Shown: positions 52,105 through 62,329, numbered from the stretch's first letter. The stretch is DNA of 64,000 nt from Elusimicrobiota bacterium (GCA_016788905.1 JAEURZ010000005.1:1-64000); one strand, 5' to 3'. A program made the numbers and translations. Notes: generated from the sequence alone by a model not told the origin.

Positions 52105-52871
52105 AATCGTCCCCCTCCCTTCGAATCGGCGAATTGTCTTTTACCAACACCGTGCCTTTTCGTCTGCCCGCACAGTGGAACCCCATCCCCTGCCCGTCCC
52201 CACGACTCTTGGCCGCCTGGGCGGAGGACGACCGAATTGACGCGGGGGTTCTCCCCGTGGTGGAAGCGTGGCGCTTGGAAGACCGGTTTGACGTGTTGGG
52301 CCCCTATGGGATCGCTGTAAAACGGAAGGCCGGAAGCGTGCTCCTCTTTTCCAAAAGGCCCTGGAAAGATCTGGAAGGCGCCACCGTAGGTGTCACAGAC
52401 CAAACCTCCACCTCGGTAAAATTACTTAAAGTTCTGTTGGAAGCCCGGGAAGGATTTTCCGTTCAACTGAGAGAAGGGTTCCACCCTTCAGACGAATCAC
52501 GATTGGTCATTGGGGACGACGCCTTAGCCCCCCAGGAAGACCTGATAAAAACATTTCCCCACGTCACCGATCTGGCGGAAAAGTGGTCCCAATGGCACGG
52601 CGGGCCTTTTGTCTTCGCCCGCTGGATGGTCCGCCGAAACACCCCGCCCTATTTGAGGGACGAACTGGCCGAAGCCCTGGAAACCGCCTTAGACCAGTTC
52701 GCCAAAAACAATATCCATCGTTCCCGTCAATCGGCCCAGTTCCTTAAAATACCGACCGCCCAGATGACCAACTATTTCAATGGATTCGTGTATCGACTCG
52801 GCCCTCAGGAAGAGAGAGCGGAATCCTTGTTCCGCGATCAAGTGACAGGCCGCAAACGGATGTATTGCTAA
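52101..52871 (+). CDS. mqnA: Chorismate dehydratase MqnA
   Basis: A 256-residue enzyme with the type II periplasmic-binding-protein fold that turns chorismate into 3-enolpyruvyl-benzoate, the first step of the futalosine route. The N-terminal RIGELSFTNTVPF and later VGVTDQTSTSVKLLKVLL segments are typical. There is no signal peptide, so it is cytoplasmic. The start overlaps mqnE (ATGA), and the next gene, mqnC, starts 4 bp after its stop. A longer product would be MqnD, which is absent from the window. Confidence 0.9.
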   Translation: MKSSPSLRIGELSFTNTVPFRLPAQWNPIPCPSPRLLAAWAEDDRIDAGVLPVVEAWRLEDRFDVLGPYGIAVKRKAGSVLLFSKRPWKDLEGATVGVTDQTSTSVKLLKVLLEAREGFSVQLREGFHPSDESRLVIGDDALAPQEDLIKTFPHVTDLAEKWSQWHGGPFVFARWMVRRNTPPYLRDELAEALETALDQFAKNNIHRSRQSAQFLKIPTAQMTNYFNGFVYRLGPQEERAESLFRDQVTGRKRMYC

Positions 52872-52875
52872 CCCT

Positions 52876-53958
52876 ATGACGTGGAAACAAATCGAAGAAT
52901 CCGTCATGAGCGGGAAACGATTATCGTCCTCCCAGGGCCGCTTTCTCCTGTCGGAAGAAGCCCCCCTTCTGGAATTAGGGGCATTGGCCCAGGGCGTCCG
53001 GGCAAAGAAAACGAACGCCCATCAGGTCACTTTCGTGGTGGATTCAAACCCCAACTACACCAACATTTGCGACACAGATTGTCTCTTTTGTGCTTTTTAT
53101 CGAAGAAAGAAAGACGCCGACGCCTACGCGCTAACGTTGGACCAGGTCATGGAAAAGGTCCAAAACGCGGTAAACCAAGGGGCCACAACGATCCTTCTGC
53201 AGGGAGGCCACAACCGGGATCTCCCTCTATCGTATTACACCGACATCGTCCGAGAAATGCGCAAACGATTTCCTCAGGTGACCCCCCACTGCTTTACAGC
53301 GTCGGAAATTCAAACCATGGCCCAGGTTTCTGGTTTAAGCCTCGACGGGGTTCTTCTGGCCCTCTGGGACGCCGGACAACGCACTCTCCCGGGGGGTGGG
53401 GCGGAAGTCCTTTCCGATCGCGTGCGGGAAAAATTGGCCCACAAAAAAGGCGGGGCAGAAAAGTGGTTGGAGGTCCATCGCGCGGCCCACAAATTAGGTT
53501 TTAAAAGCACCGCCACGATGATGTATGGTCACGTGGAAACCATTGAAGAAATTGTGGAACATTGGGACCATATACGGTCGCTTCAAGACGAAACGATGGG
53601 CTTCACGGCCTTCATCCCCTGGAGTTTCAAACCCCAAAACACCGTTCTGGAAAAGCGCCACCCCTCGCGGACAGGGCCGGTTCCCTACCTCCGAATGCTC
53701 GCCGCGTCACGTGTTTATCTCGACAATTTCGATCATATCCAAGCGTCGTGGTTTTCGGAGGGGAAGAAAGCCGGGCAGGTTTCCCTCTATTTCGGGGCCG
53801 ACGATTTCGGCGGCACGCTCATCGATGAAAATGTTCACGCCGCCGCAGGGTTCATCAACAAAGCCACCACAGACGATGTGGCGCGACTCATCCAAGAGGC
53901 GGGTTTCACCCCCCGCCAACGAACCACGCTCTACGAACCCGTTCGGAGGGGCTCCTGA
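52876..53958 (+). CDS. mqnC: Cyclic dehypoxanthinylfutalosine synthase MqnC
   Basis: A 360-residue radical SAM enzyme that cyclises dehypoxanthine futalosine. The cluster motif C-x3-C-x2-C is CDTDCLFCAFYRRKK (about 66-80). Also present are TILLQGGHNRDLPLSYYTD and LPGGGAEVLSDRVR. It is homologous to mqnE (51004-52104), and both carry GGGAE motifs and similar C-termini. It lies 4 bp after mqnA, and the TGA overlaps the ferredoxin ATG by 1 nt (TGATG). Confidence 0.93.
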   Translation: MTWKQIEESVMSGKRLSSSQGRFLLSEEAPLLELGALAQGVRAKKTNAHQVTFVVDSNPNYTNICDTDCLFCAFYRRKKDADAYALTLDQVMEKVQNAVNQGATTILLQGGHNRDLPLSYYTDIVREMRKRFPQVTPHCFTASEIQTMAQVSGLSLDGVLLALWDAGQRTLPGGGAEVLSDRVREKLAHKKGGAEKWLEVHRAAHKLGFKSTATMMYGHVETIEEIVEHWDHIRSLQDETMGFTAFIPWSFKPQNTVLEKRHPSRTGPVPYLRMLAASRVYLDNFDHIQASWFSEGKKAGQVSLYFGADDFGGTLIDENVHAAAGFINKATTDDVARLIQEAGFTPRQRTTLYEPVRRGS

Positions 53959-54257
53959 TGGAACAATCTCCCCCCCCATTTGAAACCCTAATTTTTGTGT
54001 GTACCCACCAGCGCGCTCCCGGCGAACGAATCGCCTGCGCCAACGCGGGGAAACAAGGAATTGAAATGATGGAAGGCCTTCGGAAGACCATCAAAGAAAA
54101 AGGCTTGGAAGAAAAAATCAGAATCTGTAAATCCGGATGCCTGGACCGCTGCGAAGTCGGTCCCAACATCCTGATCTACAAATCAAAAACAGAAGGCCAA
54201 TGGATTAAAAACGCAACCGTAAAGGAAATCCCCGACATTCTAAATCTAGCGCAATAG
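53958..54257 (+). CDS. Thioredoxin-fold [2Fe-2S] ferredoxin
   Basis: A 99-residue protein of the 2Fe-2S thioredoxin-like ferredoxin family. Four cysteines are visible in the expected pattern: Cys in FVCTHQR, Cys in RIAC about 12 residues later, and the pair in GCLDRC (C-x3-C). It likely carries electrons; as the last gene of the menaquinone cluster it could supply electrons for the radical SAM enzymes MqnE and MqnC (inference). ATG overlaps the mqnC stop. A hairpin follows 0-20 bp after its stop. Confidence 0.87.
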   Translation: MEQSPPPFETLIFVCTHQRAPGERIACANAGKQGIEMMEGLRKTIKEKGLEEKIRICKSGCLDRCEVGPNILIYKSKTEGQWIKNATVKEIPDILNLAQ

Positions 54258-54276
54258 GAAGTGGGTTCCCTCTTCC
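54257..54276. terminator. Possible bidirectional hairpin between convergent genes
   Basis: GGAAG-T-GGG / CCC-T-CTTCC inverted repeat right after the ferredoxin stop, with a T:T mismatch and a very short loop. There is no strong T-tract on either strand. It lies between two convergent units, so it could end transcription of either. Confidence 0.35.
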
Positions 54277-54331
54277 GCCTGTTCTAGCGCCACATCCCCC
54301 CACTCCCTAGCGAGCTTGTGCGACTTGCCTT

Positions 54332-57300
54332 CTATTTCGGCTTTTGGAGCGGGCTTCCTGATACATCGCGTTTTAACGATTCCACAACCAGCGGTCCCCG
54401 GGGCAATTTCATATCTGCGGGCAAAACCATCGCGTTGTTCACCAATTGAGCCCCGACCACCCCTTCCATAGCTTGGCGGAGCATCCATCCCGCGGCTCCC
54501 GTATACCCATGCCATATCATCCGCCCCTGATCGTAGGTGGTAAGCATATCCGCGGACTGCTTGTTGGGTTGCCCCCCATAGAGTTCGATTTCCGTTGGGG
54601 AAAGATGCGACAACGGGGAGATCTTCATCCACAAACGATACGCCGCTTCCCGGTATTCTTTCGCTCGAGCCACATCCTGATCCAACTCCGCCCGTTCGAC
54701 CAAAAGTCTCGCGGCGCGAACAAGCCATTGGACCCCGTGACAATACATTCCGTTTTCACGGACGCCTTCGGGGTAATGACTGGACCGACCCAAATAGGGT
54801 TTCGTCCCTTCCCGCAACGCGGGCCATCCCAGAAGAATCACGTTATCCCGTTCGAGGACTTTCAGCGCGGTTTGAAACACGATACGGTTCCGCTCCGGGT
54901 TGATCCCCGCATACACAGCCCAGGCGGCCGTTAACGCGTCAATTTCCCACACGCCGCTGTCTTTCAATCCGATCTCTGTGCCGTCATCGTGGATGGCGCG
55001 GAGGTAACGATCGTCACGCCACGTACGTTCCAGTGCCGCTTCCAACTCGTTCAACCGGCGAAGGTAATATTCTTTCCGGTCACGGCCGTCTATTTTCTCA
55101 ATAGGATCCACCATGTTTTTGAGAATGTAATGGAGGAAGAAACCCAACCACACACTTTCCCCTCGACCTTCACTGCCAATCTCATCAAGACCATCGTTCC
55201 AGTCTCCGGTCCCGATGAGCGGAAGACCGTGGGCTCCCATCCGTTTTTCCAGCACCAGATCAATGGATTTCATGCAATGACGATAAACAGAATCTTCAAC
55301 GACCGATCGAAGGTAGATGGTCCCCCACCCGTGCTTGTTCTTCGGAAGAGGAAGGAAAGGGTTTTCCCCCTTAAGATAAGTCGTCCGCTCATCCAGAAGA
55401 GACTCATCCCCCGTCATGCGCACGTATTCACCCGCGCCCCAAGCCAACCACAGCAAGTTATCGGAGGCGTGAGACCGGTTGGAAAAAGCGCTCCGACCAT
55501 CGTGCAACGTGTGGAACCAATGGACAACGTCGCCTTCTAAGAACTGCTGAGAAGCGTGCAAAAGGATCTGTTTGCGGGCCAACGCAGGGTCCACCCAAAT
55601 AAGGTTTACGGAATCCTGCAGCTGATCGCGGAACCCGTAAGCACCGCTCGTTTGATAGAACCCACGCCGGGCCCAAATCCGTTCCGCCAGTCCTTGATAT
55701 TTCAACCAATTCTGGAAGCGATCAAATTCCGGTTGATTGGTTTTTACCTGGGTGGTAGACATCAGACCCAACCACCACCGCCGGGTCTCTTCAAGGCCGA
55801 TCCGGGCGGCCTCAACGGTTTTGTATTTACGAATAATCGTCCCAGCTTTTTTCTTGGAATCTGTTTGGCCCAAGAGAACCACAACGGTCCTCTCCCCTTG
55901 GGGTGGGATTTCAAGAGTTCCTAAGAACCCCGCAATCGGACGGTCGTCCCAATGGGGCGTCTGATCCGGCTCTCCCTTTTCTACCATGAAGGGACGCGCG
56001 ACCCCTCGCCCTTTCCCCATGAAGCGACCCCGTTTCGTCTCCACCTGATCCCACGGGAGGGACATGGCCACAAAGGCTGGCCCCGCCCGGAAAGCGTTTC
56101 CAGGGTTTTCGAAAAACACCGCGTTCAGTTCCGAATCTTTATGAATTTGGAGCGCGGGCCGACGCGGTTCACCCTGACTGGCCAGCGTGATTTGGAAATA
56201 GGGCGCCAAACGAAGACGCCGAGGTTTTGCGGAATTGTTTTTGACCGTTAAGAGGTAAACACCTGTGGGTTCTGAGGGAGGAACGAACACCACCAGTTCT
56301 GTTGACAGATCTCCCCGGTTCATCTGAAAGGTGGCTGTGCCATCCACACCAAAGCGGCACTCGTGCTTCGCCGATAGATCGTTCAACGGGTGGTGGGTCG
56401 GCGAATACCATTCCTTGCTGTCCGTGTCATAGAGATAAATGGCCTCGCCTGGCAGTTCGCGCGTCACGGTATCGGCCCAGTCCGTGGTGATGGGATTCTG
56501 TTGCGAGTTCCCATTGGCGGTCATGTGAAGCCCTCGATTGGTCACCATCACGTAATGCCCCACATCGTTGGAAAGAGCGTGATCGTAAGGCCGTGGCGTA
56601 AAGGGCGTGTGGACCACCAAGGTGTTTCCATCCTCAGTGTAACTGGAATAAGGAAGTGGTGTTCCGGGAAGAATTTCCCCATGCCCCACCAAATGTCCCG
56701 TCTTTTTGACAACCGCTTTGGCCCCCGGGGAAGCCGAGGCGCCGCGCGGATTGAGGTGTTTTTTCACCAACCCCAAAGCCCCGTCCCGATCCTTTGCGTA
56801 ACCCACTAAAAAGTTTACCGTCCGGGAGGATTTAGGTTCCACACGAACCCCCAACAAGAGACTCCCGATGGGATCAAAAGTGGGATAAGCCGATGTGTCT
56901 TTCGGATCAAGAAACGCCAAGGTCTCCAACAAACGGGGAGCCCATAGGCTGCGCGCCCGGCCGATAAAATCCATGCGCGACGAGTGAAACCCTTCCGTGG
57001 GGATATCCGACGCTAAGAAACCCATACTCTTTGTTTTTTTCTGGTAAGCCAAGAGGGTGTTTTCCGCCTGCAGGTATTCCATTTCCGGAAACAAACGGCC
57101 GTATTGCGTGTGCCCGCGATCCGATTGGGGATTGTCCATCACCCATTCGAGATAAGGAACAACCTTCACGTTCCGAACAGTCTCCGACATATTTTCAACT
57201 TGCACCGTCCACCGTTCCGCGGCGCTGTTCACATCAGGAAGTTTAATTTCCAGAGTGGTACGCAAACCGTTTTCAGTGTTCACCACCCAAATGGAATCGG

Positions 57301-60300
57301 TTCCTTGTTCCACTTGGGACGCCTTGATCCGGTCGGTTGGGAAATTCCCTAAAACAGGCCAGTTTTTCACTGCGGCACCAGTCGATGGGGACGTGTCCAC
57401 CACAAACAACGCTCGCCCCGCGGGGTCAAGAATGTCATACGACCGCCGTGTTAAATCGTATCCTTTGGCCAAAATCTCGCTGTGCGCGGCGCCATCCGAT
57501 TGAACCACAACCTTGTATTCCCGGTTGGCCAATTCGTGTTTGGCGGGCCGTCGTTTGGCGTTCCGTTGCGAAAAACCCTTCAATGCGGCTGAAACAAGAG
57601 CCACCAACAGCACCCCACTTCCTCCCCAAAGAAGAATTCGATCCCAAGGCATTTCGAGAAGTTTCCCCGAAAAGCCAATAGCGCTGGCCCCGGCTTTCTG
57701 TAATTCCTGCGATTTGGTCCAGGCAAAATCCCAGTCCGCGCCGCGGGGGATGTAGAAGGGGATCAACAACGGACCCCATGTGGTGAACCGCTTGACGCTT
57801 TCAGGGAGGTACCGCTGAGCGGCGGAGGGCCCAATATAGCGCGCGATCTTTTCGTCCAACTTGTCCATCCCAATAAAGCTCAAGTTGACCAACGTCGCGA
57901 CGCGAAGACCCATATGGTCAATCCAGATTAAGACCCGAACCAAATCCACCGCCAAGAGAGAAACAAATACCCCCAAACTCCAGGCTTGGAAGTCCCCCGG
58001 GCTCAACGTAAGGTTTTTGAAAATGGCGTAAAGCGTCCGAATGGCCCCGTCTTGGTTGTACCACGTGGCCTTGGCCATCATGTGAATCCCCGTGTTAATG
58101 ATGGGCGACATCCAAAGTCCCCATCGCATCACGTGGATCAGATTGACCACCAATTCGGAAGCACCGGCCTTCGAGAAAAAATACTTAATGGGCGCTTTGT
58201 CCCTTTGAAAGTAGGCGGTCATAAAAACCCGGTTAATCGCAAACAAAGGCGCGGCAATGGACCAGGTAATCAGGCCCGCCAAAGCTTCGTCAAACAGCAA
58301 TTTAACCCCGCCCGTGTAGCCCCCCAGATCGATTCGGCCCCATTTGCTCACCAGGGAGTAAACGGTGAAATTGGTTTTTTCAAGCCCCACCGATGTGTAC
58401 GCCCCAAACTTTTCAATAATCGCGGTGACCTGAACCGCGTCCAAGTAAAAAGCCACCAGAGAACCGATAAACACACCCACGAGAGAATCAACGATATAGA
58501 CCCGTAACGTTTGAATACGTCCCTTATTCCGAAGACCGTTCAAAAGATCGCGAAGCAAACTGACCCCACTCGAACACATCAGTCCCGCCATGAGACCGAA
58601 GAACAAACGGTCCTCCGTTTCCATGTACATCATTCCGCTGGTCAACCCATAAGCGAAAACACCGCCCACAACAATTCCCCGTAAATACAGTGTCCATTGA
58701 CGGTAACCGTAACGGGCCCGCACAAGGAAAGGCATACTGCCGTCAAAACTTTCAATAATCGTTTTGATTAAAGGGAAAATCAACGCCCCGAACAACATCC
58801 CCCCGATAATCGGGGACGACAGGAAGAACAATCGAGCGCTGTCCCACAAAACCAACCCTTTGATCCCGTAAAGAAACCCCATAAAGAGTCCGCTGTAGGC
58901 CATGCCTTTCTTGAAACCCGTCCTCCCGTGGCGGGCCACCGCATCCCCATTGGGCGCGTATCCCAACATCCCATCCAAAATCATGCCCGTGATGAGGTAG
59001 GCTTCCATCCAAAGCCCTCCCTGGGACAGCATGGCCGTCAGAAGAGCAATCGGAATTCGCAAATAATCGGGAAGTGTTGCCACGGAAAAACTGGCTCCCC
59101 AATCCGCAATCGAAGGAGCCAAAACGACGCACAGAGTCACGAGGGCAATCCACGCGTGAGCCTTTTTAGTTTTGAGGCCAATTCCTTTCGTGGCATACCC
59201 AATGGCATGGGCAACCAATTGATTAAAAACAAAAAGGAGAACAAATCGACCAAGGAACTCTTGCAAAGCGGGCCACCCGCTCCCCGCTCCCACCATAAAG
59301 AATGCCCCGATGGATTGGAGAAGGGGAACAGTTTCCAACATTAATAACCATCCAAAAAGGAAGGGAGACCCAACAATCATCGCCGCGGAAATCGGCCGCA
59401 AATGCTTACCGGAAGACGAGAGGCGAACCCCGTTGGCCACGTGATAGATCGCGCAAACCAACCCCGCTGTAATATGGCTTTTCATTAACACGTGCGTCCA
59501 CGCCGTCGGCGCCTGCCACAACACCTGGGTGCTGGCCGTGGCCCACAAAAATCCCGTCACAAAAAAGTTCTGAAAGATTTCACCCGACGTGAGATGGGTT
59601 TTCGTGCGGGTGAATTTATACAACTCCGCAATCAACACGCCCGCCGCCCCAATCCAAATCCCCGAAGAAAGCGCGGACACGGGAACCGTTCCCAGCGCGT
59701 AGATGGCCAAAGAAGTTGCCGCCGTTAAAACCAACGCCAGCCCGGTTAAGAAATGAAACCGCATGCGCGAAAAGGTGGTTTCCTGCCGTTCCTCTTCTCC
59801 CAAAAGGTCCTCAAGCTCCTTTTCTTGGCCCCAAACTTTTTTGGCCCATTTCCCCACTCGCTTAAAGAAGAAAGACACCCCCAACGCCAGCAACAGGATC
59901 CAGAGAGTCTTTTGAGCCCCCGACGGACCCGTTTCTTTGACAGGAAGCTCCCCCTTAAAGAATTCCAGATCCAGAGAAACCGTTCCCGTGCGCTCCCCCC
60001 CACTCAAAGGAGTCAAGACAAAAACCGCTTCTTTCAAATTTCCAATCAAAGCCCAATCAATGGCTTCTTCGATAACATGGACTCCCGGCTGAAGGACCAA
60101 GGGAATGGTTTGAATTTTCTCGCCCTTCAGTTCCAGTTTAAGCTCAATTTCTGAAACGATGGCGGGGTTGGTCAAGTTCGCCGAAACGCGAACACCATTG
60201 ACTGACTTTTTCGATAACCCAGCCGGATAATCTTTAGACCAAATTCCCACCACAGCCCCCGGAGCGCATCGATACGTAAACCGAAGAACTTCTTTCTTCA

Positions 60301-61987
60301 AATCCGGATCAACGGAACGATCAATAAGACCTTCAGAATCTTTAATGTTGAACACACCGATCGCCCCAGCCTGGCCAATCCCATAATGAGAAAGAAGAGG
60401 CGCGTCTTCTCCCTCGCCCGGAGTTCCTTCTGCCGGGGGACTGGGAACAGCGGCCACCGTTTTAGGGAAATCCCCCTTAGAAAACTCCAAATCGAATGAA
60501 ACCGTGGTGAGAACGGGTTTGGACTTAACGGCAGGTTTGAGAACAAAAACGGCTTCCTTCAATTGGCCAATTAAAACCCAATTCACCTCGTGGCGAACCG
60601 TGTTCCATCCCGCCTTGATGGGGATGGGAATCGTCTGAAACTCTTTGTTGCTTCCCTTCAGCTCAAGAGCCGCGGTAAGTTCGCCCACAGACGATGCCGG
60701 AACAAACAAAGAGGCGGTCACGCCGTTCACAGAAGAAGGCAAAAGCGTCGGGGGGTAATCTTTCGTCCACAATCCCACAATCACTTTGGGTGGGAACGAG
60801 GCCGCCAAGGTCACCACTTCTTTACCCAGGGAATCATCAAAAGCCGAACCAACGGACAGGGTCGCGGGACCCGTGTTAAACGCGCCACGCCCTCGCGCAT
60901 CGCTCAGAGTAAAAGTCCCCTCGACCACAGGAGCAACTTTCGGGAATTTGACGAAAGTCAAATCCACCCAAAAGGTTCCCTTCCTCTCTGGCCCAATGGG
61001 GGCAAGGACGAACACCACTTCACGCAAATCTCCGATTAATTTCCAATCAATCAAATGGGGAACGGCCTTCCAACGGGAATCCACGTGAAGAGGGATTTTC
61101 TGTACATCGCGCGACCCCTTGATTTCAAGAACCACCTGCACTTCTTTGGCCTGTTGGGCCGAAGAGCCCTTCACAGAAACTTTCACCCCATTAAAGTTCT
61201 CAGCGTTTAGAGTAGAAGGGTAGCCTTTCGTCCAAATTCCAACGAAGCTCCCCGGGGGAGCTTTATACTCAAATTTAAAGACCTCTCGCTTAAGGGAGGA
61301 ATCCAGGAGAGGGGTCACTTTCCCTTCCGACCCTTTGATGTTAAAAATCCCCTTGGAACCCGCCTGAGCGATGGTCAGGCCCCCTAATTTTTTTGAAACG
61401 ACCGCTCCCGTTTTGAGAAATTCAAGGTCAAACAGCAGGGTCCCTTTTCGATCCCCACCTATCGGGGAAACAACAAAAACGACTTCCTTAAGAGGTCCCA
61501 CGCGATCCCATTCAATCGGAACGTCCATGGTCACCCAACCCGATTGAAGCGCAACCGAAATCTTCTGCACTTCCCGTTCCCCTTTAATTTCCACCGCCAC
61601 ACTCGCTTCTCGAGCGAGTTGATCCGAGGCACTTTTTACAGAAATTCTAACCGCTTTGGCCGTTTTATCTCCCAATTCGGAAGGATAGCCTTTGGTCCAA
61701 ACCCCCACGTGGGACCCCGACGGCGCATCGAACACCAATTGCAAGACCCCGGATCGTCCCGGTTCCGTGTTCACTGGAGAAACCGACCCCTTGGACGGTC
61801 CGATATTAAAGACCCCTTTCCCGGCGGCATCTTTCAGTGAAAACGAACGTTCCGCACCCTGGAGAAGTGTTCCCGAAAAGAATCCAAAAACGACAAGAAG
61901 GGCCGTGAGAGATCGCCCCATTCCCCGAACCAGGCGATTTTTTTCTGTCAAAGAGGTCATGAACAAAAAGGCTATTTTTTCCAACAT
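54332..61987 (-). CDS. Giant membrane protein with tandem N-terminal beta-domains and a C-terminal GH94-type catalytic domain
   Basis: A 2551-residue protein, the longest in the window. A signal-type leader (about 23-45) is followed by four tandem beta-sandwich repeats of roughly 160-180 residues (starting near 48, 203, 360 and 540). These share FNI/FNT-G, VGIWTKxYP and LKEAVFVLxP. A polytopic membrane region spans about 700-1480. The rest is a GH94-like module: two beta-sandwich segments and an (alpha/alpha)6 barrel with GTGDWNDGLDEIG near 2260, whose Asp is the catalytic residue of cellobiose-phosphorylase-like enzymes. The C-terminal half resembles that of cyclic beta-1,2-glucan synthase (NdvB), but I do not see the GT84 synthase part. 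ATG 61987 is preceded by GAGGGAG. Confidence 0.85.
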   Translation of the reverse strand: MLEKIAFLFMTSLTEKNRLVRGMGRSLTALLVVFGFFSGTLLQGAERSFSLKDAAGKGVFNIGPSKGSVSPVNTEPGRSGVLQLVFDAPSGSHVGVWTKGYPSELGDKTAKAVRISVKSASDQLAREASVAVEIKGEREVQKISVALQSGWVTMDVPIEWDRVGPLKEVVFVVSPIGGDRKGTLLFDLEFLKTGAVVSKKLGGLTIAQAGSKGIFNIKGSEGKVTPLLDSSLKREVFKFEYKAPPGSFVGIWTKGYPSTLNAENFNGVKVSVKGSSAQQAKEVQVVLEIKGSRDVQKIPLHVDSRWKAVPHLIDWKLIGDLREVVFVLAPIGPERKGTFWVDLTFVKFPKVAPVVEGTFTLSDARGRGAFNTGPATLSVGSAFDDSLGKEVVTLAASFPPKVIVGLWTKDYPPTLLPSSVNGVTASLFVPASSVGELTAALELKGSNKEFQTIPIPIKAGWNTVRHEVNWVLIGQLKEAVFVLKPAVKSKPVLTTVSFDLEFSKGDFPKTVAAVPSPPAEGTPGEGEDAPLLSHYGIGQAGAIGVFNIKDSEGLIDRSVDPDLKKEVLRFTYRCAPGAVVGIWSKDYPAGLSKKSVNGVRVSANLTNPAIVSEIELKLELKGEKIQTIPLVLQPGVHVIEEAIDWALIGNLKEAVFVLTPLSGGERTGTVSLDLEFFKGELPVKETGPSGAQKTLWILLLALGVSFFFKRVGKWAKKVWGQEKELEDLLGEEERQETTFSRMRFHFLTGLALVLTAATSLAIYALGTVPVSALSSGIWIGAAGVLIAELYKFTRTKTHLTSGEIFQNFFVTGFLWATASTQVLWQAPTAWTHVLMKSHITAGLVCAIYHVANGVRLSSSGKHLRPISAAMIVGSPFLFGWLLMLETVPLLQSIGAFFMVGAGSGWPALQEFLGRFVLLFVFNQLVAHAIGYATKGIGLKTKKAHAWIALVTLCVVLAPSIADWGASFSVATLPDYLRIPIALLTAMLSQGGLWMEAYLITGMILDGMLGYAPNGDAVARHGRTGFKKGMAYSGLFMGFLYGIKGLVLWDSARLFFLSSPIIGGMLFGALIFPLIKTIIESFDGSMPFLVRARYGYRQWTLYLRGIVVGGVFAYGLTSGMMYMETEDRLFFGLMAGLMCSSGVSLLRDLLNGLRNKGRIQTLRVYIVDSLVGVFIGSLVAFYLDAVQVTAIIEKFGAYTSVGLEKTNFTVYSLVSKWGRIDLGGYTGGVKLLFDEALAGLITWSIAAPLFAINRVFMTAYFQRDKAPIKYFFSKAGASELVVNLIHVMRWGLWMSPIINTGIHMMAKATWYNQDGAIRTLYAIFKNLTLSPGDFQAWSLGVFVSLLAVDLVRVLIWIDHMGLRVATLVNLSFIGMDKLDEKIARYIGPSAAQRYLPESVKRFTTWGPLLIPFYIPRGADWDFAWTKSQELQKAGASAIGFSGKLLEMPWDRILLWGGSGVLLVALVSAALKGFSQRNAKRRPAKHELANREYKVVVQSDGAAHSEILAKGYDLTRRSYDILDPAGRALFVVDTSPSTGAAVKNWPVLGNFPTDRIKASQVEQGTDSIWVVNTENGLRTTLEIKLPDVNSAAERWTVQVENMSETVRNVKVVPYLEWVMDNPQSDRGHTQYGRLFPEMEYLQAENTLLAYQKKTKSMGFLASDIPTEGFHSSRMDFIGRARSLWAPRLLETLAFLDPKDTSAYPTFDPIGSLLLGVRVEPKSSRTVNFLVGYAKDRDGALGLVKKHLNPRGASASPGAKAVVKKTGHLVGHGEILPGTPLPYSSYTEDGNTLVVHTPFTPRPYDHALSNDVGHYVMVTNRGLHMTANGNSQQNPITTDWADTVTRELPGEAIYLYDTDSKEWYSPTHHPLNDLSAKHECRFGVDGTATFQMNRGDLSTELVVFVPPSEPTGVYLLTVKNNSAKPRRLRLAPYFQITLASQGEPRRPALQIHKDSELNAVFFENPGNAFRAGPAFVAMSLPWDQVETKRGRFMGKGRGVARPFMVEKGEPDQTPHWDDRPIAGFLGTLEIPPQGERTVVVLLGQTDSKKKAGTIIRKYKTVEAARIGLEETRRWWLGLMSTTQVKTNQPEFDRFQNWLKYQGLAERIWARRGFYQTSGAYGFRDQLQDSVNLIWVDPALARKQILLHASQQFLEGDVVHWFHTLHDGRSAFSNRSHASDNLLWLAWGAGEYVRMTGDESLLDERTTYLKGENPFLPLPKNKHGWGTIYLRSVVEDSVYRHCMKSIDLVLEKRMGAHGLPLIGTGDWNDGLDEIGSEGRGESVWLGFFLHYILKNMVDPIEKIDGRDRKEYYLRRLNELEAALERTWRDDRYLRAIHDDGTEIGLKDSGVWEIDALTAAWAVYAGINPERNRIVFQTALKVLERDNVILLGWPALREGTKPYLGRSSHYPEGVRENGMYCHGVQWLVRAARLLVERAELDQDVARAKEYREAAYRLWMKISPLSHLSPTEIELYGGQPNKQSADMLTTYDQGRMIWHGYTGAAGWMLRQAMEGVVGAQLVNNAMVLPADMKLPRGPLVVESLKRDVSGSPLQKPK

Positions 61988-62027
61988 AATTTGTCTCCCT
62001 CAATAGGAAAGATGAATAAACCCGGAT

Positions 62028-62055
62028 TTTATATTAGGACGCGGCATTCAACCAA
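62028..62055 (-). promoter_or_regulatory. Candidate promoter of the giant GH94 gene
   Basis: On the minus strand, TTGGTT (62050-62055) and TATAAA (62028-62033) are 16 bp apart, a normal sigma70-like spacing. The -35 matches the consensus only in its TTG. The leader would be about 35 nt with a good GAGGGAG ribosome site. Confidence 0.4.
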
Positions 62056-62298
62056 GGATGCCGGACTATTTCTTCCTCAAAACATTCAACACGTACCCCG
62101 ACATCGCTACCGAATCAAGCCCCCGGCTCTCAGACCGTGGCCATTGATCCTGTCTCCGTTTAACCAAAACACAAAGTTATTGAAGCAAACCGCGGCCCCA
62201 ATAGTAACAATTTTCAACCAATTTTTCAGATCGATTTCAAGGGACAAAATGTCTCTTTCGTCGTCGCGTCTTCACAACCTTCAAAAACCAGAACCAAT

Positions 62299-62329
62299 AA
62301 AAAAACCCGCCCTAAAATCAAGGCCGGGT
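62299..62329 (-). terminator. Intrinsic terminator after tRNA-Met
   Basis: On the minus strand, GACCCGGCC and GGGCGGGT arms form an imperfect stem with an 11-nt loop, followed by seven T residues. It lies 11 bases past the tRNA-Met 3' end. Confidence 0.75.
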
